A stretch of DNA of 17,733 nt from Chloroflexota bacterium (GCA_003520455.1 DOUV01000591.1:1-17733); one strand, 5' to 3'. Counted from the first letter of the stretch, positions 1-8,585 are shown. The notes: generated by a model not told the origin, from the letters alone. Numbers and translations: made by a program.

Positions 1-254
1 CGGAGAGCAGCGCCTTTCTGGCCGCACAGCAGCGGCGGTATGCCACCCTCGCCGGGCGTGGCCTGCTCGCGGCCGTCACCAGCGAGGGCGACCTCGAGCA
101 GGTGAACGACCGGCTCGTGCGGCGCGCGCTCCGGACTTACTATGCCGACTACTGGACGCTCGTCAACCAACTGTTCTTGTTCAATCCTCGGCGGGCGACG
201 CGGGACCGCGCCGTTCATCCCGACGTGGTGCTGGCCGGCCAGCACCAGATGTGA
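1..254 (+). CDS. C-terminal end of an unrecognised protein (partial)
   Basis: An open frame enters from the left edge in the frame with codons beginning at position 3 and stops at TGA 252-254, leaving 83 visible residues. The tail is Arg-rich and soluble, with an aromatic stretch YYADYWTLVNQLFLFNP near residues 47-63 and no membrane segment. Six bases separate it from the next gene, whose start is preceded by GAGGGG overlapping this stop, so the two are probably co-transcribed and translationally coupled. Its place directly before a glycosyltransferase suggests a polysaccharide-related role, but I do not recognise the family from this fragment and assign no function. The frame itself is well supported; the 5' end lies outside the window. 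Confidence 0.6.
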   Translation, partial: ESSAFLAAQQRRYATLAGRGLLAAVTSEGDLEQVNDRLVRRALRTYYADYWTLVNQLFLFNPRRATRDRAVHPDVVLAGQHQM

Positions 255-260
255 GGGGCC

Positions 261-1238
261 ATGAATGTTCTTGTTCTGACCAACATGTGGCCCAATCCTC
301 AGGCACCAGCCTCCGGTACCTTTGTTCACGAGCAGGTCGAGGGGCTCCGCCGCCGGGGAAACCACGTGGATGTGCTCTTCGTCGATGGCCCGGCCAACAG
401 GCTGAACTATCCCCTGGGCTACCCGCGCCTCTGGCGGCGGCTGTCGACCCAACACTATGACCTGGTCCACGCCCACTACGTCTACAGTGGGTTGATCGCG
501 CGCGGACAGGGGCAACTGCCGGTCGTGGTGAGCTTCCACGGGGCGGGCGAGATGGTCGGTGTCGAAGGGCGTCTATGCCGCTGGCTCGCCCCGCGCGTGG
601 ATGGCTGCACGGTGACCTCGCCCGAGCACTACCAGCAGTTGGGCTACTCGCCGGCCCGTGTCGTTCCCTGCGGGGTGGACCTCGGCCTCTTCCAGCCTGG
701 CGACCGGCAGACCGCCCGGCAGCGGCTGGGTCTGGCGCTCGACAAGCAGTTCGTGCTGTTCTGCGGCCACCCGCGCCCGGAGAAACGCGTGCCGCTGATT
801 GAAGCGGCGGTGCGACGGCTGCAGACTGAGCGGCCGGCGGTCGAGTTGATCAAGGCCATCAACCGGCCCCACGCCGAGGTGCCAGTCTGGATGCAAGCCG
901 CCGACGCGCTGGTTCTGGTGAGCGACTTCGAAGGCTCACCGGTCGTCATCAAAGAGGCCATGGCCTGCAATCTTCCGATTGTCGCAACTCCCGCCGGCGA
1001 CATTCCGGCGCTCTTCGGTGGCTCGCCGGGCCACTTCCTCGTGCGGCAGAACGAAGCCGAGATCGCCGCGGCGCTCGGGTGGGCGCTGAACCATGGCCCC
1101 ACAACCGGACGCGAGGCCATCGCCCGGCTCTCTCTGAGCGCGACCGTGGATGCGGTCCTCAGGCTCTATCAGGATGTGCTGGAAGGGCACGGCCGGCGGC
1201 TGCCGCGAGCGGACAAGGGAGTTGAACTCAGTGGTTGA
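261..1238 (+). CDS. GT4-family glycosyltransferase (GT-B fold)
   Basis: The 325-residue product should transfer a sugar from a nucleotide donor during assembly of a surface polysaccharide, in the cytoplasm or at the inner membrane face. The N-terminal Rossmann half begins MNVLVLTNMWPNP and carries the acceptor-side GTFVHEQ motif at residues 19-25. The C-terminal donor half has GVDLGLFQPG and the GT4 signature E-x7-E as E224 and E232 (FEGSPVVIKEAMACNLPIVA). It is somewhat shorter than the usual 350-400 residues for GT4, but both halves are present. GAGGGG lies just before the ATG. It overlaps the next gene by 8 bp, which indicates an operon. Donor and acceptor sugars cannot be read from the sequence. 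Confidence 0.9.
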   Translation: MNVLVLTNMWPNPQAPASGTFVHEQVEGLRRRGNHVDVLFVDGPANRLNYPLGYPRLWRRLSTQHYDLVHAHYVYSGLIARGQGQLPVVVSFHGAGEMVGVEGRLCRWLAPRVDGCTVTSPEHYQQLGYSPARVVPCGVDLGLFQPGDRQTARQRLGLALDKQFVLFCGHPRPEKRVPLIEAAVRRLQTERPAVELIKAINRPHAEVPVWMQAADALVLVSDFEGSPVVIKEAMACNLPIVATPAGDIPALFGGSPGHFLVRQNEAEIAAALGWALNHGPTTGREAIARLSLSATVDAVLRLYQDVLEGHGRRLPRADKGVELSG

Positions 1239-1740
1239 GCAAGAGGCGCGGCCGCTGCGGCTGCTCGTTCTGCTCGGCAAGGGCGGGCACACAACAGAGA
1301 TGTTGCACCTGGTGGATCTCCTCGGCGAGGACTACGACTACCACTACCTCCTGATGGCCGAGGATGAGCAGTCGGAGGCCAAGATCCGCCGGTGGGGGCC
1401 GATCCACCGTGTCCCTGGGCCGCGGTTCATCCCTGGCAAGAAGTTCCACCCGCTGTGGGACCCACTGCGCACCCTGCGTTGCCTGCTGGCCGCCATTCCG
1501 CTCCTGCTCCGCGTGCGCCCCGATGCGATTTTGAGCACCGGGCCCTGGATGGCCGTTCCGGTCGGGCTCGTGGCGCGCCTGCTCGGCATTGGGATCATTT
1601 TCGTCGAGACCGGCTCGCGGGTCACGCGCCTCTCGGGGACCGGCCGGGCGATGTACCACCTGGCGGATCTCTTCTTCGTCCAGTGGGAGGAGCTCCTCCC
1701 CGAGGCCCCGCGCGCCGTCTATGCCGGCCGCCTCTGGTAG
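1231..1740 (+). CDS. Alg14-like (PssD/Cps14F family) glycosyltransferase subunit
   Basis: The 169-residue product resembles the Alg14 half of split GT28-type glycosyltransferases. In eukaryotes Alg14 anchors Alg13 at the membrane for UDP-GlcNAc transfer; in bacteria PssD/PssE and Cps14F/Cps14G do the same job in polysaccharide synthesis. Diagnostic stretches are LVLLGKGGHTTEML (acceptor-side glycine loop), ILSTGPWMAVPVGLVARLLG, FVETGSRVTRLSGTGRAMYHLADLFFVQWEEL and a final YAGRLW. The hydrophobic stretch RCLLAAIPLLL may help membrane association. I chose GTG 1231 because AAGGGA lies at 1215-1220 with good spacing, and the earlier ATG 1150 would add about 27 residues that look like the out-of-frame GT4 sequence. 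The partner subunit follows after an unusual 153-bp spacer. Confidence 0.85.
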   Translation: MVEQEARPLRLLVLLGKGGHTTEMLHLVDLLGEDYDYHYLLMAEDEQSEAKIRRWGPIHRVPGPRFIPGKKFHPLWDPLRTLRCLLAAIPLLLRVRPDAILSTGPWMAVPVGLVARLLGIGIIFVETGSRVTRLSGTGRAMYHLADLFFVQWEELLPEAPRAVYAGRLW

Positions 1741-1828
1741 CCGGTAGCAGAGGTGGCAGATCGCAAACATGCCTTTTCAAGGCCCTCGGCAACGTGAAAA
1801 CAATGCAAACGCGTCCCTGCTACCGGCT
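1739..1828. repeat. 12-bp perfect inverted repeat spanning the Alg14/Alg13 spacer
   Basis: AGCCGGTAGCAG at 1739-1750 is the exact reverse complement of CTGCTACCGGCT at 1817-1828. The arms enclose 66 bp, and the left arm includes the last two bases of the upstream stop codon. The long loop and the lack of a following T-run argue against a simple terminator. It may be an mRNA stem, a small non-autonomous element or chance. No open frame of interest lies in the loop. Confidence 0.6.
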
Positions 1829-1893
1829 CCCCTTGCTCCCTTTTCGGTGAGGTTACGGGCCAGAACCAACGACTCACATCGGGACAACTTCCA

Positions 1894-2415
1894 ATGATCT
1901 TCGTGACCGTCGGGACGACCGAATTCGATTCACTCATTCGCGCCATGGATACTCTGGCTCCGACATTCGATGAGCCCGTGGTGATGCAAGTTGGCCGCGG
2001 GCTGGCGCGACCGCAGCACGCGGCGGCCTGGTTCGACTTCGCGCCGAGCCTGGAGCCCTACTACCGGCAGGCGAACGTGGTGGTGAGTCACGGCGGCTTG
2101 GGGACGATGGTGGAGGTGATCCGCTCGGGCGGCCGCCTCGTGGGCGTGAGCAACCCGGAGCTCTACGACCGTCATCAGGAGGACCTCCTGGCCTCTTTCG
2201 AGCGGGCGGGTCACCTCGTCTGGTGTCGCTCGTTGGCGGACCTGCCCGATGCGATTGCGGCAGCGCGCGTCCAGACATTCGCACGCTACAGCGAGCCTCC
2301 CTGCGAGATTCACACCGCGATCGGGCACTATCTGGCGGGCCTGAGGGCAGGAAGGCTAGATTCGGGTCGCCGGCGCCGTAACTTTCGGCGGATTGAAGCG
2401 TCTTACAAAGATTAG
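1894..2415 (+). CDS. Alg13-like (PssE/Cps14G family) glycosyltransferase catalytic subunit
   Basis: The 173-residue product matches the C-terminal, nucleotide-sugar-binding half of GT28 enzymes, as found alone in Alg13, PssE and Cps14G. It starts with the family hallmark MIFVTVGTTEFDSLIRAMD and has VVVSHGGLGTMVEVIRSGGRLVGVSN (S65-H66-G67-G68), the loop that holds the donor pyrophosphate and ribose. The DRHQEDLLASFERAGHLVW segment also fits. It is expected to bind the Alg14-like protein encoded just upstream and to be inactive alone. The ATG at 1894 is fixed by the conserved MIFVTVG start, but the Shine-Dalgarno is poor (only GGGA about ten bases upstream). The tail after about residue 150 is basic (SGRRRRNFRR). 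Donor specificity is unknown. Confidence 0.87.
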   Translation: MIFVTVGTTEFDSLIRAMDTLAPTFDEPVVMQVGRGLARPQHAAAWFDFAPSLEPYYRQANVVVSHGGLGTMVEVIRSGGRLVGVSNPELYDRHQEDLLASFERAGHLVWCRSLADLPDAIAAARVQTFARYSEPPCEIHTAIGHYLAGLRAGRLDSGRRRRNFRRIEASYKD

Positions 2416-2668
2416 ATTGAGGAATACCTCACCCAGTGTTTCTACACGACTTCCCCCTTTCGAGTGCGCCTCTGCCGGCGCATGTTGTCCGAACGACGCA
2501 ATATCGACGAAGACAAGGATCCTCCCGATTTTCTCGAATGATTTGGGTGCGGCCGGTCGGTATGTTATACTCGGCCGGTTTGCGGCTTTCCACACGGCGT
2601 GGCCGCTTCCCTTGCACACCCTGCTCTTCGGCAGACGTGCGAGGTACCAGGAGAAGTGAGGACAACTC
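2416..2668 (+). other. Intergenic region carrying the promoter of the secreted-protein group
   Basis: This 253-bp gap separates the glycosyltransferase genes from the large secreted protein. A small stem TGAGG-AATA-CCTCA (2418-2431) follows the stop codon but has no T-run, so it is at most a weak terminator. The promoter described separately lies at 2543-2571, leaving a leader of roughly 90 bases. I found no gene here. Confidence 0.5.
2543..2571 (+). promoter_or_regulatory. Sigma-70-type extended -10 promoter
   Basis: TTGGGT at 2543-2548 and TATACT at 2566-2571 are separated by exactly 17 bp. The -10 matches the TATAAT consensus at five of six positions, and TG at 2563-2564 gives the extended -10 pattern TGnTATACT, which can compensate for a -35 matching only at TTG. 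Transcription would begin near 2578, about 90 bases before the start codon at 2669. The site is AT-richer than its surroundings. It probably drives the secreted-protein genes that follow. Confidence 0.6.
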
Positions 2669-5600
2669 ATGAGACGGTCTTTTCAGCTCGCAAGCGCCAT
2701 TTTCTTGCTGGCGATCTTGATCGCCCCGTTTTCGTCGGCGCTGGCAGAGCCGCCTGTGCCACTGGCTCCGAGGCCCGCGAACCCCTCCGAATCCGCGGAC
2801 CCAGCGGCGACCGCGAATGCTGGCACCGGGGCGGGCCTTTACATCCAGTTCGACAGCAAAAGTAACGAGATTACCCAGGCAAACGGCTATCCGGTCGTAG
2901 GTGGCCACCAGCGCTACCAGTGGAAGGATGTCAACCCCGCTGATGGGGTCTACAACTTCATCTCCGTCGGGAATTGGATCAGCGACATGTCCACCCAGGG
3001 CAAGGTCGTTGGGATCGAGTGGACCTTCTACAACGGCCGGCCGCTCCGCGAGGGCGCCACGGCGGGCACCGGCATCCAAATCCCGGACTGGGTCATCGCC
3101 AAGTACCCCAGCATCAAGGTACGCAACACCTGTTACTCGTCGCCCGAATGGTACGTCATCGACTACCGCGTGTCCGGCCTTCTGACCGAATATCGCAAGA
3201 TGATCAACGCCTTTGCCGACTACCTCAACAACACCGATAACTTTGACTACCCCGGTGTCAAGTTGGCTGCCAATGTCGCCTGGGTCGGCATTGGCGTCGG
3301 CGCCTACGGCGAGACTCAGCCCGCGCCGGACGGCGGTGGGACCGACACCTATGGGTACAACGCCTGGGACGATGCCTTCTACCGGGGTGCGTCCCCGTGT
3401 TCCACTGCCGCCACGCGCATGCCCGACCGCTCGGGGGCTCCCGAGAAGGGGTTGGCAGCGGCGGACTGGCTGGACATGTGGGTCAAGCCGGCCACCGACG
3501 CCTATCACGACGCTTTCTACAATCCCGCCCGTCCGAACCTGAGCCACATCAAACTTTACCAGGCAAGTATCGCTCCCACCTACCGATACTCCTGGGAGCG
3601 CCAGGTGATTGCGGACTATTCGGCGGCGAAGGACCCGCCGGTCGGCCTCAAGAGCGCCGGACTCTTGCCCGACCATGGTCACGCCGTTGGCGACCCGCTG
3701 TCTGAGGGCACAGGCAATCTGCACTATGATCTGATGATCAAGTACGCGGAGACGCCCAATGTGCCGATGGGCTGGGAGAGCTACAAGATCTGGCTCCGCG
3801 ACGAAACTGAACTCTACTGGGGCACTCTGGTAACCCTCGACAAACACGCCGACATCTTGCTCTATGAGGCAGGCAACCTCGATACAGAGGGCAAGCGGGA
3901 GATCATGCGCTGGGGGACCCGCTATCTGGGCATCACCAAGAGCACCACGCCCAGTGTATGGGTGGTGCTCCACGACACAGGGCTCTGTTACACCCCCGGT
4001 GACAACTCACGGTGTGCGACACCTCAATCGGGCGTATCATATGATTACAACCCGGAGTTGGGGAATTACAACTTCTGGCTCTCCCAGGATGACAATGTCG
4101 CCGGTGGACGGACCAGCCTTGTCACCTATCGCACTCAATCAGAACTGGCAGCCGCCTGGCCCAATGGTCTGGCCAGAACCGACATCCAGACCCAGTATCC
4201 TGGGCTGACGACCTACAAGGAGAAGGAAGGCTGGATTGCGCGGCGTACCGACCAGGCCACCGGTAACCCCTCCATGTTCTTCAAGATCGATGACGGCTAC
4301 ATCGCGCCGGGGTACACGAATCCTGTCACCGTCTCGGTGACCTACTTCGACGGTGGCTCCAACAAGTGGCGCTTGCGCTACGACGACGTCAACCTCACCT
4401 CAGGCGGCAAGGCGGCCAAACCGGTCGGGAGCAGCAACGATTACGTGCAGAAGACCAATAGCAACCACTGGCGGACCGTCCAGTTCGTGATCACCGACGG
4501 GCGGTGGGCTGGCGGACTGCTCGGGGCCAGCGACTTTCTGATTGACAGCATGAGCGATGGTGATGAGATCATCCACATGGTCGATGTCACTAAGGGGAGC
4601 AGCCAGCCGCCGTCTGCCAGCCTCAACGGGACGTTGCAGCTCCAGCGTTCGGTTCAGGCACCCAACTCGGTTTACAGTGTCCCGGTCACCGTGAACTTCT
4701 ACCAGCCTGGCACCAGCACGCTGCTGTTCAGCCGGACTGCCACAACTGACAACGGCGGTACGCTGACCCTCAGTGGTATCACCCCTGGCACCTACGATAT
4801 CACGGTGAAGAACGTCCACACGCTCAGCGTGATGAGCCAGGGCGTGACCCTGAACGTTGGGACGAACACAGTGAGCCTGGGACTGCTCAAAGAGGGCGAC
4901 GCCAACAACGATAACAAGGTCGATATCCTCGACTTCACGCTCTGGCGCCAGGCCTTCGGCAAAGCCATTGGCGATCCCGCCTACAACGCCAATACTGATT
5001 TCAACAACGACGGGAAAGTCGATATTCTGGACTTTACCCTCTGGCGGCAGAACTTCGGCCAGAGCGGGCAGGTGCCGACAGTGACGATGGCCGCGGCCGA
5101 CCCGGCCGGTATCACCGTCGCGGGCGGGGCCGGTGCTGCAATCGCCAGCGGCGCCGGCGTTCGCGCCGGAACCGTCGACCTGGTACTCGAGCCCGCAGCC
5201 CTCTCGGTTCAACAGAACCAGGTCTTCCAGATCGTGGTCAAGGCCAGGGCCGGCTCTACCCAGGTCGATGGCGCCCAGGCCTATCTCAACTTCGACCCTG
5301 CTACGTTCCAGGTCGTCAACTCGGATGGCACACCGGCAACGAAAGTTGAGGACGGCGATATCTCGACCCCGATTCAAAACCAGGTCGATAATGCTCAAGG
5401 CAAGATCGATTACGCCGCCGTGACCCTGGGCGACCCGCTGACCGGCGACATCACTGTCGCGCGGTTCTCCCTCAAGGTGAAAGGCGATGCGGCCGTGGGG
5501 GCCAGCCAGGTCACTTTCAACGGTGAGGGCGTGCGGAGTAGCCAGGTGACCGGCGGGGGGGGCTCGGTCCTGCGCGACCTGATCGGTGGCAGCTATATCA

Positions 5601-6925
5601 TCCAGGAGGGGCCGCCGGCGACGCCGACGAACACCGCCACGCCCACGGCGACAGCCACGCCGACTGCATCGCCAACCCGCACCTTCAAGATGTACCTGCC
5701 GATGGTCCTGAAGTCGTACACGATCATACCGGTCGCGACCGAGGATCCGAATGCCACACCCACGGCAACCGCCACGCGGACCTCGACGGCCTCGAGCACG
5801 ACCACGGCGACGGCGACGGGGACGGCCACGGCGACAGCGACGGAGACGGCGACGGCCACAGCCACGGCGACGGCGACGAATACCGCGACGGCCACTGTGA
5901 CCGAGACCGCTACGGCGACGCCCACCGCGACGCCCACCAGTCCACCGGTGAATTTGGCAGTCAATGCCGCCGGACCGGAGGTCGCGGCGGTTGGGCGCAC
6001 GTGGCAGGCGGACAAGGCCTATACGGTTGGAAGCTGGGGTTGGCTCGGAAACACCTCTGAGATCCAGACCTCGAGCACGATTCGCCGGACCGGCCAGGTG
6101 ATGGCAACACCCGAGGCCTACCTCTACCAAAGCACTCGCTATGGCCCAGACGGCTTCGAGTACCGCGCCGATCTCCCCAACGGCCTCTACGATCTCCAGC
6201 TCCGTTTTAACGAGCCGACGTACTCTTCCACCGGGATACGCGTTTTCCATGTGGACGTCGAGGGGCAGCGCGTGATCCAGAATCTCGATCTCTATGGGAC
6301 CGTTGGCCGGAACGAAGCCTACGATGCTGAGGTCGGGACGGCTGTTTGTGATAACACCCTTTCAATCAATCTCGTCAAGAATAGTCCCGCCGGGCCGGTA
6401 ATCAGCGCGATCGCGGCTCACCAGGTGCCGACCGACGATACTGTCAGCCATGTCTATCGAATCAACGCGGGCGGCCTGAGTTATACCGACACCCTGGGAC
6501 GGCTCTGGCTCCCGGACGTCAAGTACTGCACCAGCACGCAACTCGGCTATCTTGACGGAGCACCTGAGAATACAGTCCGAGACATCATAGGGGCCAATGG
6601 GGATGAGAAGCTCTACCAGTACTATCACGAGGGCTCCGAGATCAACTACAAGTTCTCGAATCTCCCCAACGGCAACTATTCGGTTCGTCTGCTGTTTGCT
6701 GAGCCAGTCTATACGAGTGCCGGGAAGCGCGTCATGGACATCTACGCCGAAGGCATCCTGATGCTGAGTAATTATGACCTGGTGGTAGCCAGTGGGGGCG
6801 GGATGCGGGCGCGCACCGAGACGCTGACGGTTCCGGTTGCAGATGGCGAGCTCAACCTCAGGTTCGTCAAGAGGGGAACGGCCGATCCGGTGATCAACGC
6901 GATTGAGATCATGCCGGTCTCTTAG
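2669..6925 (+). CDS. Secreted modular protein: hydrolase-like region, dockerin, cohesin, two malectin-like domains
   Basis: A 1418-residue exported protein. A signal peptide (cleavage near ALA-E, residue 26) is followed by a region of about residues 50-470 resembling glycoside-hydrolase TIM barrels of clan A (RYQWKDVNPADGVYNF; GVGAYGE, E215; GWES, E370). I cannot name the family, and these glutamates are only candidate catalytic residues. A beta-rich segment and a small SpaA/CarboxypepD-like domain (about 650-735) come next. Residues 742-796 form a type I dockerin with two calcium loops (GDANNDNKVDILDF and TDFNNDGKVDILDF). Residues 836-979 look like a cohesin. Two Thr-rich linkers flank MYLPMVLK (Y1009-K1015). 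Two malectin-like domains (about 1095-1255 and 1261-1418) end the chain. GAGGA six bases before the ATG supports the start. It likely binds and possibly cleaves extracellular polysaccharide. Confidence 0.85.
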   Translation: MRRSFQLASAIFLLAILIAPFSSALAEPPVPLAPRPANPSESADPAATANAGTGAGLYIQFDSKSNEITQANGYPVVGGHQRYQWKDVNPADGVYNFISVGNWISDMSTQGKVVGIEWTFYNGRPLREGATAGTGIQIPDWVIAKYPSIKVRNTCYSSPEWYVIDYRVSGLLTEYRKMINAFADYLNNTDNFDYPGVKLAANVAWVGIGVGAYGETQPAPDGGGTDTYGYNAWDDAFYRGASPCSTAATRMPDRSGAPEKGLAAADWLDMWVKPATDAYHDAFYNPARPNLSHIKLYQASIAPTYRYSWERQVIADYSAAKDPPVGLKSAGLLPDHGHAVGDPLSEGTGNLHYDLMIKYAETPNVPMGWESYKIWLRDETELYWGTLVTLDKHADILLYEAGNLDTEGKREIMRWGTRYLGITKSTTPSVWVVLHDTGLCYTPGDNSRCATPQSGVSYDYNPELGNYNFWLSQDDNVAGGRTSLVTYRTQSELAAAWPNGLARTDIQTQYPGLTTYKEKEGWIARRTDQATGNPSMFFKIDDGYIAPGYTNPVTVSVTYFDGGSNKWRLRYDDVNLTSGGKAAKPVGSSNDYVQKTNSNHWRTVQFVITDGRWAGGLLGASDFLIDSMSDGDEIIHMVDVTKGSSQPPSASLNGTLQLQRSVQAPNSVYSVPVTVNFYQPGTSTLLFSRTATTDNGGTLTLSGITPGTYDITVKNVHTLSVMSQGVTLNVGTNTVSLGLLKEGDANNDNKVDILDFTLWRQAFGKAIGDPAYNANTDFNNDGKVDILDFTLWRQNFGQSGQVPTVTMAAADPAGITVAGGAGAAIASGAGVRAGTVDLVLEPAALSVQQNQVFQIVVKARAGSTQVDGAQAYLNFDPATFQVVNSDGTPATKVEDGDISTPIQNQVDNAQGKIDYAAVTLGDPLTGDITVARFSLKVKGDAAVGASQVTFNGEGVRSSQVTGGGGSVLRDLIGGSYIIQEGPPATPTNTATPTATATPTASPTRTFKMYLPMVLKSYTIIPVATEDPNATPTATATRTSTASSTTTATATGTATATATETATATATATATNTATATVTETATATPTATPTSPPVNLAVNAAGPEVAAVGRTWQADKAYTVGSWGWLGNTSEIQTSSTIRRTGQVMATPEAYLYQSTRYGPDGFEYRADLPNGLYDLQLRFNEPTYSSTGIRVFHVDVEGQRVIQNLDLYGTVGRNEAYDAEVGTAVCDNTLSINLVKNSPAGPVISAIAAHQVPTDDTVSHVYRINAGGLSYTDTLGRLWLPDVKYCTSTQLGYLDGAPENTVRDIIGANGDEKLYQYYHEGSEINYKFSNLPNGNYSVRLLFAEPVYTSAGKRVMDIYAEGILMLSNYDLVVASGGGMRARTETLTVPVADGELNLRFVKRGTADPVINAIEIMPVS
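5746..5942 (+). repeat. Low-complexity Thr/Ala-rich linker repeat (coding)
   Basis: A run of near-identical triplet and hexamer units such as ACGGCG, ACGGCC and ACGGCGACG encodes a TATATATPT-type linker of the 1418-residue protein. The units keep a multiple of three, so length changes by slippage would keep the frame. The encoded stretch is likely extended and, by analogy with other secreted Thr/Pro linkers, may be O-glycosylated. The DNA repeats are degenerate and lack spacers, so this is not a CRISPR array. Confidence 0.8.
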
Positions 6926-7121
6926 CCGAGGTTGTCGGCGGGTGCCAGGCCACTGACGGTGCTCGCCACTCCTTTCCAATCACTCCACTCGGACCGCTGG
7001 CCGTTCCGGTGCCACGTGGTTCGTCGCTCCTTACGGACGTGGATCTTCCGGCAGGCTCCTCGTCATTGTCTGCTCGCGTACATCCAGGCCCAGGCCCACG
7101 CCGGTTGGGGAGAGGCAATCG

Positions 7122-8543
7122 ATGTCACCTTCGCGTCTAGAGCACCAGACCAGTTCTCAGACTTCCGAAATCTTCCGAGACTTCGAAAGTCTCCGATCAC
7201 GCGCCTCAGGCGACGGCTTGACCGGTGTTCTCGTTCTGTTCGTGTTGCTCATGAGTTTGTTGGGCGGCGGAATATTCATAGTTGCTATGGGCCCCCGTGC
7301 TGTCTCGGGCGCCGCCGAGTCCCCGGCCGCCCTGACCCGGTACGTTGACAGGCGCGGCCCTGGTGGGAATGATCGCCCGGCCGGCGGAAACACCTCTTCC
7401 GCCGCATCGGACACGCCGACGCCGACTTCCACCCCCATCCCCACTCCCACGAGCACGCCCACACCCTCCCTGGATGTGGGCAGCGCTCAGGATGTCGTCT
7501 GTGGGAGTACCGTCTCGGGTGATACGCTCCTGGGCCACAGCAACGTCAACAGCTACAGTTGCCTGAACTACACGCTGCCTGAGACCGGGCCTGAGCAGGT
7601 CTTTCGCTTGACCACGAGCGCCACCGGTCCGATCACGGCCGCGTTAACGTACGATAGCCTGCTCTACGATGTTGATATTTTCATCCTCAACAGACCGTCG
7701 CCCGATGCCTGTGTTGGCGGCCCGCCGCCCGGCGAAGGTCCCTACGATAGGACGACCGTCCTTCGCGATGCTCTGCCCGGCTTCTACTATCTGGTGGTCG
7801 ATACCTACGACAACGGGCAGAATGTGCGTCCGGGTCCCTACACGCTCTCGGTCACCTGCCCCGCCGACCCGGTGCAGGCAACGCCCACTCCAACCGCCAC
7901 GCCGGTGTTCTCCCCAACGCCGACGCGCGCGCCGCGGGACACGATCTACCTTTCGATGCTGCGGAAAGATATCTCTCCAACCCCGACGCCAACCCGGACG
8001 CCGACGCCAACCGCCACGCCGAACCCCTATACTCAGGGCGTCAACGCCGGGGGCACCCAGGCGTATCAGGGCACCGACGGGCGGATCTACGCGGCTGATC
8101 GGGGCTACGCGCCCGGCGGGTGGGGTTACGATCAGGGGTACATCGACTCGGTAGTTCGCCCCATCGCGCATAATGGGACGGTGCCAGCCGAGGTCTTCCA
8201 CACGGTCCGGGGCGCGATCAACGCCACCGGGTACCTGACCTACCGTTTCGATGTTCCGGCGGGCGTCTACCGGGTGACACTTCTCTTCGCTGAGCTAATA
8301 GACTATGCCAAACCCGGCGCACGCCCGTTCAACGTGTACATCGAGGGCCAGAAGGTACTCGACCACTTCGATGTCGCGGCGACTGCCAAAACTCTGTATG
8401 GCGGGTCTGGCCTGGGTGATGCGCTGCCCAAATCGTTCAATACACCTGTCACCGATGGCGTTCTTGAGATCCGGTTCGAGACCCTCTCTTCGGAGTATGC
8501 GGCGCAGATCAATGGTCTCTACGTCGAGAAAGTTGGAAACTAA
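7122..8543 (+). CDS. Membrane-anchored protein with PPC-like and malectin-like domains
   Basis: The 473-residue product starts with about 31 polar residues, then a hydrophobic segment (GVLVLFVLLMSLLGGGIFIVAM, about 34-55). This could be a signal anchor or a long signal peptide cut near AVSGAA. A Pro/Thr linker (about 95-115) leads to a beta domain at about 117-248 resembling bacterial pre-peptidase C-terminal domains (ends GFYYLVVDTYDNG...GPYTLSVTC). After a second linker comes IYLSMLRK (275-282), a further TPTPT linker, and a malectin-like domain at about 303-473 with VNAGG, FDVPAGVYRVTLLFAEL and YIEGQKVLDHFDV. AGAGG six bases before ATG 7122 supports this start. The 196-bp gap upstream shows no clear promoter or terminator. 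Its likely role is binding polysaccharide at the cell surface; no catalytic residues are apparent. Confidence 0.82.
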   Translation: MSPSRLEHQTSSQTSEIFRDFESLRSRASGDGLTGVLVLFVLLMSLLGGGIFIVAMGPRAVSGAAESPAALTRYVDRRGPGGNDRPAGGNTSSAASDTPTPTSTPIPTPTSTPTPSLDVGSAQDVVCGSTVSGDTLLGHSNVNSYSCLNYTLPETGPEQVFRLTTSATGPITAALTYDSLLYDVDIFILNRPSPDACVGGPPPGEGPYDRTTVLRDALPGFYYLVVDTYDNGQNVRPGPYTLSVTCPADPVQATPTPTATPVFSPTPTRAPRDTIYLSMLRKDISPTPTPTRTPTPTATPNPYTQGVNAGGTQAYQGTDGRIYAADRGYAPGGWGYDQGYIDSVVRPIAHNGTVPAEVFHTVRGAINATGYLTYRFDVPAGVYRVTLLFAELIDYAKPGARPFNVYIEGQKVLDHFDVAATAKTLYGGSGLGDALPKSFNTPVTDGVLEIRFETLSSEYAAQINGLYVEKVGN

Positions 8544-8585
8544 CCCCTTGCCGCGTGTGAGCGCGGCCCAGCCAGGAGCACGAGC

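Noticed and set aside
251..460. Overlapping short frame at the start of the GT4 gene
   Set aside because: It is out of frame with the clear glycosyltransferase, low in complexity and without a motif.
1150..1230. Earlier ATG start for the Alg14-like gene
   Set aside because: It would add 27 residues that overlap the GT4 gene and do not resemble the family. GTG 1231 has a good ribosome site and leads directly into the conserved start.
2429..3973. Minus-strand frame of 514 codons
   Set aside because: It is antisense to the signal peptide and hydrolase-like region and covers the promoter. It has no motif or ribosome site that I can support.
5746..5942. CRISPR-like or tandem satellite array
   Set aside because: Units are degenerate, contiguous and keep the reading frame of a Thr/Ala linker. 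There are no spacers.
4400..6250. Minus-strand frame of 616 codons
   Set aside because: It runs antisense to the dockerin, cohesin and linker regions and turns into Arg/Gly-rich low complexity exactly opposite the Thr linker. It is a shadow.
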